Numbered from the stretch's first letter, positions 21,801-37,631 are shown. The stretch: DNA of 64,000 bases from Ananas comosus (GCF_001540865.1 NC_033636.1:5569156-5633155); one strand, 5' to 3'. A program made the numbers and translations. Notes: generated by a model from the sequence alone, not told the origin.

Positions 21801-22781
21801 ATATATAATATTATATATGATATATGCATTGCATACGTTTCAATCCTATTTACACTGTGAAATCTAAACCTTTTCCGGAATCTTAAAAATTGGACAAATT
21901 AGGCCTAGTTGGATATTTGCTTTCAAAGTCCTAACCTACTTTTTATTCTTTATTTAAAATCTGCTTCAAAAATTCAGAACAGCTTTCAAAATTCTGACAG
22001 CCGAGAAAATCAGAAAAGCACGCTTTTCGATCTTCTTTCCTTACTGTTAAAAATTTTAATGGCAAGCCGTCGCTCAAGAAGCACGTACCCTCGCAGTCAG
22101 CTGCCGCCGTATTGCTTCGCAGGAAATTAAAGATTTTTTAGAAAGAAAATATTTTTGAAATCTGCTGGTCTTCAAAGCATGAAACCATGTCTAAATGTCT
22201 CAAACTGTCATTTAAAAATTGAAGCACCGAAGTTAAAAATGTTTCAAATGTTGAACTAAATTTAAAAAAGCTCAGGCGGGCAGTGCGTGAAATTACCAAT
22301 TTACCCTTCAGATGCCAAACACCTTTACACGCAGAAGGAGCAAAATAAGTCATTTCCTGGTTTGCGCTCACTATTAATTTAAATTTTAAATTTTTAAATC
22401 TTAAATTTTAAGCTTTACTTAAGCAGCGGGTCGGCTCTCGGCTCGGCGACTGGGCCGTCGGAGATTCGGGACGCCTCGCCGCCGCTCTGCGGCGGCCGCG
22501 TCGCGTCGGAGCGATCCGGAGAGCCACGAGGCGCGAGGCGAGGTCTCGGCGAAGCCCGCGTTCCGCGCTCCGCCTCCGCCGCCGCGGCTGCGCCGCCTCT
22601 CACGGCTGCGGCCACCGCCTGCCGGCATCCGCGCCGGGAGGCCCAGCTTCAGCTCTCCGTCTCCTCGTAGTCCAACCCGGACTCCTCGCCAGGACGTCCG
22701 CCCTCGCTCCTCCCCGCTCCGTCCGAAACAAGTTTCGTTCCTCGGCGCAGGGTTACAGGGTTACGCAGAGCGCGCTGCGCG

Positions 22782-22812
<31 letters not shown>

Positions 22813-25800
22813 GAGAGGTGATCTGAGGACGCTTACTGGCGTCGTATTACTGATGTGTTATCGCCTTATAGGAGGAGGAGGAGAGAGGAGGGGGAAAGTG
22901 GACTTGGATGGTGGGGGAATCGGCCGTGGAAGTGGCGACAACGTGGGGTCAAATGGACGGCGGTAGGACGCGTTAGCGAGATGCGGTCCGCGGTGGCCCG
23001 CCGTGAACGCTTTGTAATACTTTCCGGGGAGAGCGGTGGGTGTGAGACGTGTGAGCGTCGTGAGCGTGTGAGTGTAGGTGCGCAGAATTCAGTAAGACTA
23101 AGTGACGGCTTTAGGGGAAGTGGGCCCCCCACCTGTCGCTCTCCACCTGTCCCCCACCACGGACACTACACACCACACACTCACTCTCTCTCTCATCCGC
23201 TATCTCTCTCTCTCTATTTTTTTCAAAAACAAAATTATCCATAGCACCCGGTGCAGTCGGACACCAAATCCTCGAAAGTTTTTTATTAATAAGACTTTAA
23301 TTTTTTTGGATAAACTTCAAATACTACCCATAATTTGCCAGTTTCTCACTTTTAATACTCTGTGGCTTAAAATGGTTATCAAGTTAGTATCCGTGTGTGT
23401 TTTATTTTTTTTTTTCGCAGATTTTTCGTTAATATTTTGTTAAATTATAATACCAAAAAAAATTTAGATTACTCTATTTAGGTTTATCATAATATTTACT
23501 TTAAAAACCGCTTTACGCTTTAATCTTTGTCACTGATTAATGAAAAATAGTAATTCGTTAATACGAAGATTAAAAAAAAAAACTGCCGGGGTAATAAATT
23601 GAGGACATTTTAAACCACAAGGATACTAAAGTGAAAAAGTTATTTGAAGTTATTTTCTTTTTTATAATATACGATAATTACTTTTGATACTTTTCAAAAC
23701 TCTTAAAATATTGTACTATATATTTTTTTATTTCGAATATACCGCCTCAGTATATTTTTTTATTTTTAAAAATTAACTCTACTGTTAGTACCGCCGGTTA
23801 GAGTATCTATTATATAACCAGAATTACATTACTTACCGGAGTTAAATATAGAGTCCAAAATATCTCTTTTAATCTACACTTAAGGACGTAAATAAAAAAT
23901 GTTTTTGTGTGACAGTAGAATAATATATTTAATAGGGCAAAAAATTGTAACCCGTTAATCTTAAAATAAAATAATAAAAAAATTAAATTATGATTAGAAG
24001 GAGTATATGATTTAAAACGAAAATTATGTAATATTTACGAGATAACTAACAATTTCTAATAGTTCGACTAAACAAATCTAATTGATAAAAATATATTTGA
24101 AAGCTATTTTGACGTGAAAAGATACTTTCTATATTCAGCCTGTCTAACAATGAAAATAAAAATATACCTAAAAATGTTTTGAAAATATATTAAATAATTA
24201 TTTATTTTATTATTATATTATTAAAATTTATATAATTAAATGAATAAATTATCGTGTGATATAACAGCATTCATGATCGGTAATAGCCACTGTAGCTAAA
24301 ATACGACAATCAACAACATTTTATTTATTAAAAAAATCAAATAAAAATTATATAATAAATAAAATATAAATATATAAATATCGTGCGTTTTATTTTTAGG
24401 ATTAAAAGCGTAATTTTATTTATGCATTATTATTTATTTAAAATATTTACAGAACAGGAAGCCGGAAGCAGACAAACAAATTTTATGTCGGCTGCTGGCG
24501 GTTTCTGTCGCTTTCGTGCAAGGCTACTACCCCGGATACCTGTGGAAACAGCTAATAATAAAAAAGGAGAACAACTAATACTATATTTTCACTATTTTAA
24601 TTTAATTTTATACACTAAATTTAATAAAAAATAATTAAAAAAATAAAAAAAATAAAAATAAAATTATTAGGGTATGAAAGATAAATATATTTAAATTAAA
24701 AGTATATTAAAGCTGAAAGTACGAAATTATGGTAGTGGTATTTGATGAGATTGAGTATATACATCATGTACATGAGAGTGCTATTCTGAATAGCTTTTTT
24801 TTTTTTACGTATTTTACTTGTTCTAATTTTTTTTTTTTTTTTTCTTTTATCCGTTTTGCAGCTTTCTACCCCACACGTTTTTTTATGTTGCCTCAGAGTT
24901 GATAAAAGTTTAATTAAAAGTAATATATAAGTTGTAATGATATAATATTTTTAAAAATCATATATATATTGTTTATTATGTAAATTGTTTTTTTTTCTAT
25001 TTTTAGACATATTCTCTAATACATTTATTATTCCACTGACCAAACGGGCAAGAGACTGTAAGTAATATTCATTTTTGAAATGTATGAGCGGAAATTAATT
25101 CACGTAATTTTAAGGTGATTAATTATCTTAGTAACAATTACCGTGGCCAATTTTTTTTACAGCCACAATACTAGTAATTCTTAGGATAGGTACATTTTCA
25201 TCATACATATAAAGTGAGAAATCTTACCTATAACTTTGATTGTAGAGAGAGAGAGAGAATTGAGGATGTTATCAGTAGAAAAACCCTGGCTCATTGTCAA
25301 TCATTTTTGTTTCTTGATGAATAAGCCTCCAAATCGACAATCGGTATCGTTCGATACATTTATACCACTTGAAGAAATTTGAAAACTAAATTTAAATCTT
25401 TTCAACATCATTAGTGCTAATAATCAAAGGGTTTCAAATTTAAATTGTATAATGGTCAAATAAAAGTTTTTTCATTTTAACAGGCATTAGTGATATCCAA
25501 ATCAATTAATATTTGTGTTAAGAAAATTTCATTTAAGACTATTGAAACAAGATCTACACTTTTGATCTTGATTACAAGACTCCTATCATCATTTTGTTAA
25601 CTGAATATTATTTTCAACCGTTTATTTTTGTTATTCACTTGTGAACAAAGAGAACATATTGAAAAAGTTATGAAATTTGATTTTTGCATTTTCAACGTGT
25701 ATAGATCATATTCAACGATCTGATCGTAGATTTGAGGTTGCAGTCTCAAACAATGTGGAAAGGAGCCCGATTTGCTGCTGATAGAGTTTCCAGCTCAACA

Positions 25801-25871
25801 CACACACTTATCTCTCTCTCTCTCCCTCTTCTCCTCTCCTCTTCTCTGCATAGACCCTAATTATAATATAC

Positions 25872-25906
<35 letters not shown>

Positions 25907-27240
25907 CGTATATATATAGGGTCTGCTTAACTATACTATAGAGTTACGATCGCTCCCTGGACTCATAAATCTTTTCGATGATAGAGCTTCTGAATCGACG
26001 ATCCATACGTTAAACGTTATTACAACATTTAAAACTTTTAGAAATCAAAATTTATAATTTTTCAACATCATTACTTACGATCAAGAGCGTTCCACATAAT
26101 TTGACAATTTTTAACGGCCGGTATGGATATCTTGTTAGTTTAACAGTGTAAACAGAATCAGAATTTGCTTTGAATTTTTTGATAGAAACTCTATTCACTA
26201 CATAGATAAAGACCTCACAACTCCGATCTTGAATTTGGAAGCGATCGATCATCCCTTTTTTAGGACGTCTGTTCGATTTTGAACCGTTCATTTTATGCCC
26301 ACTTGATGACTTTATTATGAATTTCGAAAATGTTAGCAAAAATTTATTTTCTAGAGTTCAAATCTCTCTAGATCATATTTTAACGAGTGGATCGTCGATG
26401 CGGAACTCCATCATTGAAGCTCCATCATTAAAGACAACTTTATGAGTACGAGTGCGGCCTCCATATACTCATAATATCGTATAAGTAGCTCAATGGCCTA
26501 TATTATACTTATGAATTACCTGCCGGCGTGCTGTCGATATAAAATTAATTTTTATAATAAATTTATTTTTAATATTTTACTTATAAGATTTATAAGTTAA
26601 TTATTAATTAATCAAAAGTTATATAAAATAATTTAATAGTAAATCTATTTAAATATAAGTCATTAAAATTGATATATGGCGCAAAAATAAATTGATATAA
26701 TAATTTATTTTAATAAAGATACATATGAAAAGATTTGAGATAAACTATAATCACATAATTTTTAAAAAATCAATCAAATTAGAAGGAAAATAAAATGTGT
26801 AAATTGAAATTGTTTAATAAAATTAATTATACTATACACCAGAAATACACATATATTTCTAAAATGTTTACTCCTAAAATTTAATACATATATATTGTTT
26901 TATACACACACTATTTTACGGTGATTTAATTGTATCTCATTAGTGTTAGATTTTTATGTGATTTATTATTGGTATTAAAAAAATTATTAATTATATGTAT
27001 AAGTTTTAATTAGTTATTAAATTTTAGAATTTATAAATTTAAAATATGCAATATTATAGTTAAAATTTAAATTTTAGAATTTTAGAATTTAAAATTATTT
27101 AAATATTTAAAAATGTTGAATGTATCAAAACTTTAATTTTCTATGCAAAATTTTAATTACTAATAAGCGTGTTATACAATTTATTAATAAAATATATATA
27201 TATATATACTATTATATATCATATATATATATATTATATA
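18895..27240 (+). repeat. Indel-rich direct copy of 8740-16735 (probable assembly artefact)
   Basis: Feature for feature the same order as 8740-16735: CACCAAG foldback, (TA)n(GA)n, foldback with nested Tourist MITE (19849-20530), Aux/IAA exon 1, promoter, AT-rich block and later foldbacks. Differences are dominated by 1-4 base insertions and deletions every few tens of bases, inside coding, unique and repeat sequence alike, and the copy is about 350 bases longer. That pattern is typical of uncorrected single-molecule reads. All open frames within it should be ignored. Confidence 0.85.
22430..22735 (-). pseudogene. Corrupted second copy of Aux/IAA exon 1
   Basis: Matches exon 1 (12081-12356) but with many small indels, an extra segment of about 40 bases in the linker, and the start codon region altered so the ATG is lost. 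The donor-side sequence is also altered. Exons 2-5 are not repeated. Most simply part of the erroneous 8.3 kb copy rather than a true pseudogene. Confidence 0.75.
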
Positions 27241-27580
27241 TTTACGTTAGATTTTCTCAATTTATAGCCAGAGTTATCAAACGTTATTTAAATAATATAA
27301 AGAGCATTCTATCAAAAATTTAAATGGTTTAGATTGTTGTACATCGTTAAACAAGCAGACGGCTTATACAGATCGTCAAAAACTATCGTTTTGCAATTCT
27401 TTGATCACTATGTAAATAATTTCTAAAAAATATGAAATTTAATTTTTAGACACTTTAAATACTCTAAATCAACTATAACGGTTTCGATCATCAATTAGAG
27501 ATTTTTATCATCAAAAATTACTTAATAGAACGAAGGTCGCCGTCCTTCTAAAAGAATAGTAGCTGAATTCCTGTATTATA
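27241..27580. mobile_element. Partial foldback MITE, relative of 8508-8840
   Basis: Shares long segments with 8508-8840 (GTTAGATTTT, GAGTTATCAAACGTTAT, AAGAATAGTAGCT) but with ordinary base substitutions, unlike the indel-rich sequence just before it. The left arm is missing at the junction. Confidence 0.55.
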
Positions 27581-27923
27581 TGTACATATAAAGGTAGAAA
27601 TTTTGCACTATATATACTTATCCAAAAATTATTGTATTTTTACTAGTTTATTAAGGAGGGGTTTGGTTCAGGGTATATAAAATAAAGTAAAAAATTATTT
27701 TCGGTATAAAAATTATTTTTTCTATTGTTTGGTTCCCCGTGAAATTATTTTTCTCTAAAAAATACTTTTACAGATTTAGAAAAATATTAAATTTTTATTT
27801 TTCGATGTTTTTCGATGAATAACAAAAACTCTCTAGAAGAGAGTCACTTATGACTTATCCTCTCAATATACAATTACAATATTTTATTTATAAATATACG
27901 TTTATATATATATATATATATTA

Positions 27924-27960
<37 letters not shown>
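27581..27960. other. AT-rich DNA with MITE-like end and (TA)n tract
   Basis: GAGGGGTTTGGTTCAGGG near 27655 looks like a MITE terminus. A possible mirror lies beyond the retrotransposon at about 38560-38660. It ends in a (TA)n tract (about 27903-27960) that the retrotransposon has split. Confidence 0.4.
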
Positions 27961-27964
<4 letters not shown>

Positions 27965-30167
27965 ACGCCCCGAATTACACGCTTCCCGAGCACGCCGACA
28001 AATCCGCCGTATACAAAGAAATTTTTTCTGTATACGAAGCGATAGCTGTACCTGTAAATCATACAATACTACAGACAGTAGTATAGAGCTGCTAGAGTAA
28101 ACAGAAGCTAAACAAACGGAGTTCCATATATATAGTCCAATACCAAAAACACAGAGCTATTCGCACTGGCGAGTTAAGTATACTATGTACATGAACTCAA
28201 AATAAACATCTACATGCAGTAGAGGTACCTCTAGCTCGGCACGTCTGGTAGGGCTCTAACTCGCGACGCCCTTGCCTCGATCCTGGTCGGCAACAGCAGC
28301 AGCCGATAACGATGACTCTGCAAAAACAGGAGGGTAAAATAGGGCGTGAGAACTACTGTAAAAACAGGTAGTCCTCAGTGGGTGCCGCCCTCAACAACAT
28401 CGGTCCATCCACTAAGTCTACAGAAGGGATCAAAGATAGTAGTAAATGCAGGAATGAAATCTACCGCTATGGATCACTACACTATCATACTCTACACTAA
28501 TCAACTGTAGGAAATGTCAAATCTGACCCAATCCAATCGGGACTGTAAGCATACCCGTCCCTGGGACTGTGAACACACCCGTCCCTGTCCAGTTGTGACT
28601 ATCCAGCTACCTCCACACTACTAGTCCGTGGAGGTCAAGTCCAACCGGCATGAGCGACACCAACGAGAAAGCACAGCGCCCGTCTCCGGAGTGGCACTCG
28701 TGGGAGCTACCCAACCGAGTATGCAACGTATCTCTGTTGAGCTCAATCAAGCTCTCGAAAGCCAAAGTCCAGTAACCAACTCAAACTGGTCTAAGAACAA
28801 ACAGGTAACGTGCCCTCGGCACAATCCGACGCCAAACAGGCGATACGGGTCCACCGTCAACCCCGACGGCACCCAACAGTCCGCAACCGTCTGAACGCTA
28901 CTGTAAAAATACACTCGACATCCCAGCACGAGCGTAACTGAAAACTAAACTATCTGGAATACTCACTATGAGGATACTACAACAGTATAAAATAGTACAA
29001 CGGCCCATAGGGCTAAATCAGGTAGTTTACATGTGTCGATCGTTATCGCGTTTTCTCCTAAGTCAAATTCGAGTCCAACATGTATATTTAGGGTTTACTA
29101 ATCATGTTCTCAAATCGGATTTCATCAAGATATAATCGACGAAATTGAGCTACACATGATATACAAAACTGAAAATCATACATGTCGACTAATATGATAC
29201 TTAGGAATAAACCGATGTAACCCACCTCGAGCGCTAATCCCTAACAGCGATGAACTCCCTCAGCTGCGGGATAACCTGCCGGACCAACCGAAATGCCCAC
29301 AAATCCAGCAACAAAGCTACATCAAGTTAAAGCACTGAAATCCATTAATTCTGTCCGAAACGCAGCAGCAGAGGAGATTATAATTCCGACCAAGATAACC
29401 TTCACCAAATCCAGCAAATAAGGGCTTCGTGGATCCTCTCTAAGTCCTGAATCCAACGAACCAAATCTCGTCGAAATCCGACGCTCCTACGTCGAGAACG
29501 GGCCTAAACGCCAACGGTCGACGCTGGAAAATCTGCAAATCAGCACGTAGCTCGAATTTGATGATGCTTGGAAAAGAAGAAGCAATTCAACGGAACACCC
29601 ACCTTGACAACGACAAGCACTAGTGCGACGTCAAAAACGGCGAAGATCCACGCTCGCCCGGCCTCCTTGCGATGTAACAGCAGCAACCGTATCCCCGAAC
29701 GGCTCCGCGGCGTGACGTCGGCGACGAAAGCTCCACCCGAACTCCTCCCTAGCCTACAATCGGTTTGAGAGTGAGAGAGAGGAAGAAGGAGCAGAGGAAC
29801 TCTCTCTCTCTCTCCACACAAGGCTAAATAGAGAGAGGGAGAGCTGGTGACACAAACGAGGCTCGAAAAGACTGAAATGCCCCTCTACCTACCCAGGCGT
29901 ACCGGTACACGGGCCAGAGTACCGGTACAAAGGCTAATCCGAGAGCAACCCACGCGCAGCCTGATGAAGTGTATCGGTACACCTTAATGGCTGTACCGGT
30001 ACATCAAGCAGAAAAACTGCTATTTTGCATATTTTCTTGCTAAAAGCTGTTCTCGCGTCGCAGAGAATCCGTTTTACGTCTATTTCGTGCCAACGCGACT
30101 CAGACTTGTCTCGACACTCTCCAGAGCTGTCGAAAAGCCTTCACTGCTGAACACTAGGGATCTCACA
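27961..30167 (-). repeat. 3' LTR of Tekay-like element
   Basis: Nearly identical to 35312-37514 apart from scattered substitutions and a few short indels. It carries a cluster of palindromic GTACCGGTAC motifs at 29899-30003 (U3 side), and a CT-rich stretch with TATTTAG near 29825-29835 that could serve as the TATA region. Open frames inside it (for example 28628-28894) recur in the other LTR but show no protein family. Confidence 0.93.
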
Positions 30168-30179
30168 TCCTCCCCCATT
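30168..30179 (-). other. Polypurine tract
   Basis: The minus strand reads AATGGGGGAGGA immediately before the 3' LTR TGTGAG, the standard priming site for plus-strand DNA synthesis. Confidence 0.85.
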
Positions 30180-30213
30180 ACAAAAAGTTTCGTCCTCGAA
30201 ACTTGAACATACC

Positions 30214-33200
30214 TCAGCTCATGGCATCAAACAGGTAGGGATAGGACTCCCTCATCACCGTCTCAGGCTCCCAAGTCGCCTCCCGCTCCTCGTGATGGCT
30301 CCACTGCACTTTCAGATACCGGATGACCCGGTTGCGCAATTCTTTCGTCTCTCGGCCAAGAATCCGCAACGGTCGCTCCTCGTATCTCAAATCCTCGCCA
30401 ATCTCGAGTGGAGTGAAGTCAATCACGTGAGAAGGATCGAAAACATATCTCCTCAATGCCGAGATGTGGAAGACATCGTGGATGCCGACGAGTCGCGGGG
30501 GTAAAGCGATCCTGTATGCCAGTGGTCCCACTCGCTCCAATACCTCAAAAGGGCCAATGAAACGTGGACTGAGCTTTCCACGTACTCCAAATTGGCGAAT
30601 CCCTCTGGACGGCGAGACTTTAAGGAATACATGATCTCCAACCTGAAATTCTAAGTCTCGTCTCCTGGTATCGGCGTAGCTCCTCTGGTGGCTCTGGGCT
30701 GTTAAAAGGTTTCGTCGAACAACTCTCACCTTTTCCTCAGCTTCTAACAGAATGTCAGGCCCAAGAGTCTTCCTTTCACCCACATCACTCCAACATAAAG
30801 GGGATCGACATCTGCGTCCACACAACGCCTCAAACGGAGCCATCCGGGTGCTCACTTGATAGCTGTTGTTGTACACAAACTCAGCCAGTCTTAAATGTCG
30901 ATACCACCCTCCTCCAAAGTCCAGGACGCATGCTCTCAGTATGTCCTCTAGAGTCTGAATAGTCCGCTCTGACTGACCATCGGTCTGTGGGTGAAACGCC
31001 GTGCTGAACTGCAGCTGTGTACCCAAGGCTGTCTGCAAACTCCTCTAAAAATGTGATACAAACCTCGGATCCCTATCAGATACGATCGAAATCGACACGC
31101 CATGGAGCCTAACAATCTCATTCGGATATAGTTGCGCGAGTCTCTCTCTGGACCAGGTGGTCTGAACCGATAAGAAGTGACTAGACTTGGTCAGTCTGTC
31201 CACTATCACCCAAATCGCATCGTAGCCACCCTGCGCTCTAGGTAATCCCACGACGAAGTCCATAGTGATCTACTCCCATTTTCACTCGGGCACTGACAGA
31301 CTCTGAAGCTTGCCAGCAGGCACCTGATGCTCGGCCTTCACCTGTTGGCAAGTCAAACACTGAGCCACAAATCTGCCAATGTCCCTCTTCATTTCATTCC
31401 ACCAAAACTGTGCCTTTAAATCCTTATACATCTTGGTTCCCCCAGGGTGAACCGTATAAGGTGAACAATGAGTCTCTCTCAAAATAGCCTCTCGGATATC
31501 TGAATCCACAGGCACACACAGCCGGTCCCTATACCGTAGTACTCCCGAACTGTTCACAGCAAAACACTCAGCCTGCCCCCTGTCTAACTGCTCTCGAATC
31601 CTCAACAGGTACGGATCTCCACTCTGTTTCTCTCGGATCCTATCCAACAGAGTGGGCTGCAAAGCCAGAGACATCAGTCTCGCAGTAGATCCAGGGGACA
31701 CTATCTCAAGCCTCAGCCGCTGAAACTCCTCGAGTAATGGCCTCTGCTCAGTGATCATCAAACTCATGCTCTGCACTGACTTCCTGCTCAACGCATCTGC
31801 CACGACATTCGCCCTGCCGGGATGATACTGAATACTAATGTCGTAGTCTTTCAATAACTCTAACCACCGGCGCTGCCTCAAATTCAGTTCCCTTTGAGTG
31901 AACAGATACTTGAGACTTTTATGATCGGTGAAAATCTCGCAGTGCTTGCCATACAAGTAATGCCGCCACAACTTTAACGCAAAGACTACCGCGGCAAATT
32001 TCAAGTCATGCGTCGGGTAATTTTTCTCGTAATCCTTTAACTGCCGTGAAGCATAAGCAATTACCCTACCATACTGCATCAGCACACAACCCAGTCCACT
32101 GTGCGATGCATCACTATAGATCACGAATCCTTCCCCCATCACAGGAAGGGCAAGGATAGGAGCTGACGTCAACCTTAGTCTAAACTCATTAAAGTTCCTC
32201 TGACAATTCTCACTCCAGATGAATCTAATCTCCTTGTGCGTCAATCGAGTGAGGGGTGTGAAAAGCTTCGCAAAGCCTTCCACAAACCGACGATAGTATC
32301 CTGCCAGTCCAAGGAAGCTCCTCACCTCAGTCACCGTCGTCGGTTTGGACCAATCCCGAATAGCATCAATCTTCTTCGGGTCAACAGCTACTCCCTCTGC
32401 TGATATCACGTGGCCCAAGAAAGCGACCTCCCGTAACCAGAACTCACACTTCTTTAACTTGGCATACAACTTCTTCTCTCGCAGAAGCCGTAGCACAGTC
32501 CTCAAGTGCTCCTCGTGTTCGACATCACTCCGGAAGTATATCAAGATATCATCTATGAAGACTACAACAAATCTATCCAAGAACGGCTTGAACACTCTAT
32601 TCATCAAATCTATGAATGCGGCAGGGGCATTCGTCAATCCAAAAGACATCACTGTAAACTCATAATGCCCGTACCGAGTCCGAAAAGCCGTCTTGGGAAC
32701 ATTCTCGGCCCTCACCCTCAACTGGTGGTAACCTGACTGGAGATCAATCTTCGAGAAGACACAAGATCCTTGCAGCTGATCAAACAGGTCATCAATGCGC
32801 GACAAAGGATACTTGTTCTTGATGGTCACTTTATTCAGCTCCCGGTAATCTACGCACAACCTGAACGAACCATCATTCTTCTTTACAAATAACACCGGCG
32901 CTCCCTAAGGCGACACACTGGGTCTCACAAACCCTCTATCCATCAAATCCTGAAGCTGTGCCTTTAGCTCTCTCAGCTCTGCCGGTGCCATCCGATAAGG
33001 TACCTTCGAGATTGGTGCAGTTCCAGGAACTACATCAATCACAAACTCAATCTCCCTCTCCGGCGGCAACAAAGTCAACTCAGGGGGAAACACATCCGAA
33101 AACTCGCGGACTACTGGGATATCCTCGAGTTTCGGCGCCACCGTAGGTACCTCCACAACTGTCGCTAGGAAAGCGATACATCCACTACTCAGCATCTGTC

Positions 33201-35028
33201 GAGCCCTTGCCGAAGATATCCAAGTGGCAAACAGCGTGCTCCTGCAACCTCTAAAAATGAACTCCTCCTGGTCTGGCTCACAGAACGTCACCGTCCTCGC
33301 TCCACAATCGATCGTAGCATAGTACCGCGCCAGCCAATCCATACCGAGCACAACATCGAAGTCCTGCAGCTGCCCTAGCACCAACAGGTCTGCGGGCATG
33401 ACCCACGAATCCAACTGCACCGGACATGACCAACAACACTCTGCAACCTGTAACACATGGTCGAAAATCTGGACCTCTCGTGCCTGTGACAATGTCCCTA
33501 ACTCTAGACCATGCAACAATGCAAATGCTCGGCTAACAAAAGAATGCGAGGCACCCGTATCAAAAAGAGTACGAGTACGAATTCCGAAAATCAAAGTGAT
33601 ACCTGCCACGACTCAGTAGGCTGCTGTAGAGTCCTCCATCTGAGCTGCGTAGACTCTGCCACTCGGAGCCTATTGTCGCCGCTCACCCGGACGTGGCACA
33701 GACGATCTGTCTTCCTGGCGGAAACTCGGAGCTGCTCCAAAAGAAGGCTGAGATGCCGGCTGCGCTGATGCAGTGGATGGCGCTGGTGATGCTGCACGGG
33801 GACAAGCTGACCTCATATGTCCAGGTTGACCACAACCATAACACTCGCCCTCTCTCTGCTCGCACTGCCGGGGCCAGTGTGGTCCCCCGCAGATCACACA
33901 CTGCTGTGTCCTCTGTGGCTGCCCCCGCTGACGGGTATCCCTGGCACGCTGACGCCCCGAGGATCCACGACCCTGAAAACGTGATCGTGGGGGCCTCGGC
34001 GGACGCCTGCTGCTCGACGGTCCAGCCTCATCTGAAAAGGGGCGCTTCCTGTCCTGACTCTGCCCCGTGGCCTGAGTCCTCTCCTACAGTGACACCTCAC
34101 CTCTCTCTACCCACAAGGCCTGCTCAATGGACGCATCCAGGGTTCTCGACCTCTACGTCCGCGCCAACCTGAAGATGTCGGGTCTCAGTCCCTGCTCAAA
34201 CAGATAGACGCCGTGTGCCTCGTCCCTGGCCACAAATGGCACACAGTTCAGGAGTCGAGTAAACTCCCGAATATACTCCTGCACTGGACGATCCCCCTGC
34301 TGGATCCTCTTCAAATCCTCCTCTAGTTTCTGTTTCACACTGTAGGGAAAGAACATCCCAAACAGCATTCCACAGAACTCATCCCATCTCAGCTGCAACG
34401 CCACCAGTCCCTGCTTTCTCCTCACTCTCCTCCACCAGGCGTGGGCATTACCTGCGAAGCAATGGACTCCCAAAGACACCTGCTCTCCCTTATGAATGAA
34501 CAGATCCTCAAATAACTTCTCCATCGCACTGACCCATCCCTCAACAACCCAGGTTTCAGTGCGACTGCCATCGAAAATCGGTGGATCAAAACGGCGAAAA
34601 CGGGCCAACCTCACTGTCGACCGCTCCTGCTCGGCCTTTGTCAACTGTACCGGCCCCCCAGCAGGCGCAACTGGCGCTACTGGAACTACTGCTGGCGGAG
34701 GAACTGCTGCAGCTGGTGCTGTCACTGGGGTAGTCGAAGGTGGAACAGATGACTCTCGTGCCCTCGATGCTGAACTCTGGGGCGAAGCTAGCCTCTCGCA
34801 CATCCTCTCCAACAACTCCCCCTGCCGCCTCGTCACCTCTGTCAGGGCGGCTATCTGTGCACTCAAATCCGGGGGTGCACTCGCCTCTGGTCGGGCACTC
34901 TGCTCCTGTTGGGTACTCGGCTCCACATGCTCAGGCATCTCGGAAGGTCCCACACGATCCTGCGACAACTGGGCACGCTCCTGTAACGACGGTCGACCTC
35001 GTCGACGATACATAGCTGAAAGAAACAA
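30214..35028 (-). pseudogene. Gag-pol polyprotein of Tekay-like element, interrupted by stops
   Basis: All parts lie in one frame, read from 35028 (or the ATG at 35013). Order: Gag (34153-35028); two zinc knuckles near 33900 and 33840 (CVICGGPHWPRQC and CYGCGQPGHMRSAC); aspartic protease with LFDTGAS near 33550; reverse transcriptase with FIDDILIY near 32545; RNase H with YSDAS and DALSRK; integrase HHCC finger near 31400, then the catalytic Asp, Asp, Glu region (DFVVGLP, SDRDPRF, TDGQSERT); and a chromodomain-like tail (REATWEPE) before the stop at 30214-30216. Premature stops lie at 34153, 34084, 33670, 33613, 32905, 31282, 31270 and 31045, so the copy cannot encode a full polyprotein. Confidence 0.9.
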
Positions 35029-35291
35029 ATCGGGGTCAGATGAAACACAAACACTCTCGACCCAATCAACGAAAGTCTTGAAGGCGGCCCCTGTTTTCCT
35101 CCAAAATTATGTCGTCTGCAGCCAACATAATTTCTCAGGCCAAAACATGAACTCTTTCAGTCACTCACTCCACTCTAGGAGGAGTTAGAACAATAAATCA
35201 TTGACTTTCGCAATAAATTACGCCTCTCGCGTCTTGCCTTCCTGAGGTTTGCCAAACTTAGGTTTTCTATGTCCCAACGACCTAAAGCTAA

Positions 35292-35303
35292 GCTCTGATA
35301 CCA
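35292..35303 (-). other. Primer binding site, initiator Met tRNA
   Basis: The minus strand reads TGGTATCAGAGC, the exact complement of the plant initiator tRNA 3' end, 8 bases inside the 5' LTR. Confidence 0.9.
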
Positions 35304-35311
35304 ACTTAATC

Positions 35312-37616
<2,305 letters not shown>

Positions 37617-37631
37617 ATATATCATCTTATA

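Noticed and set aside
28628..28894. 88-codon frame found in both LTRs
   Set aside because: Conserved only because LTRs are copies; no family recognised, and it is antisense to the element.
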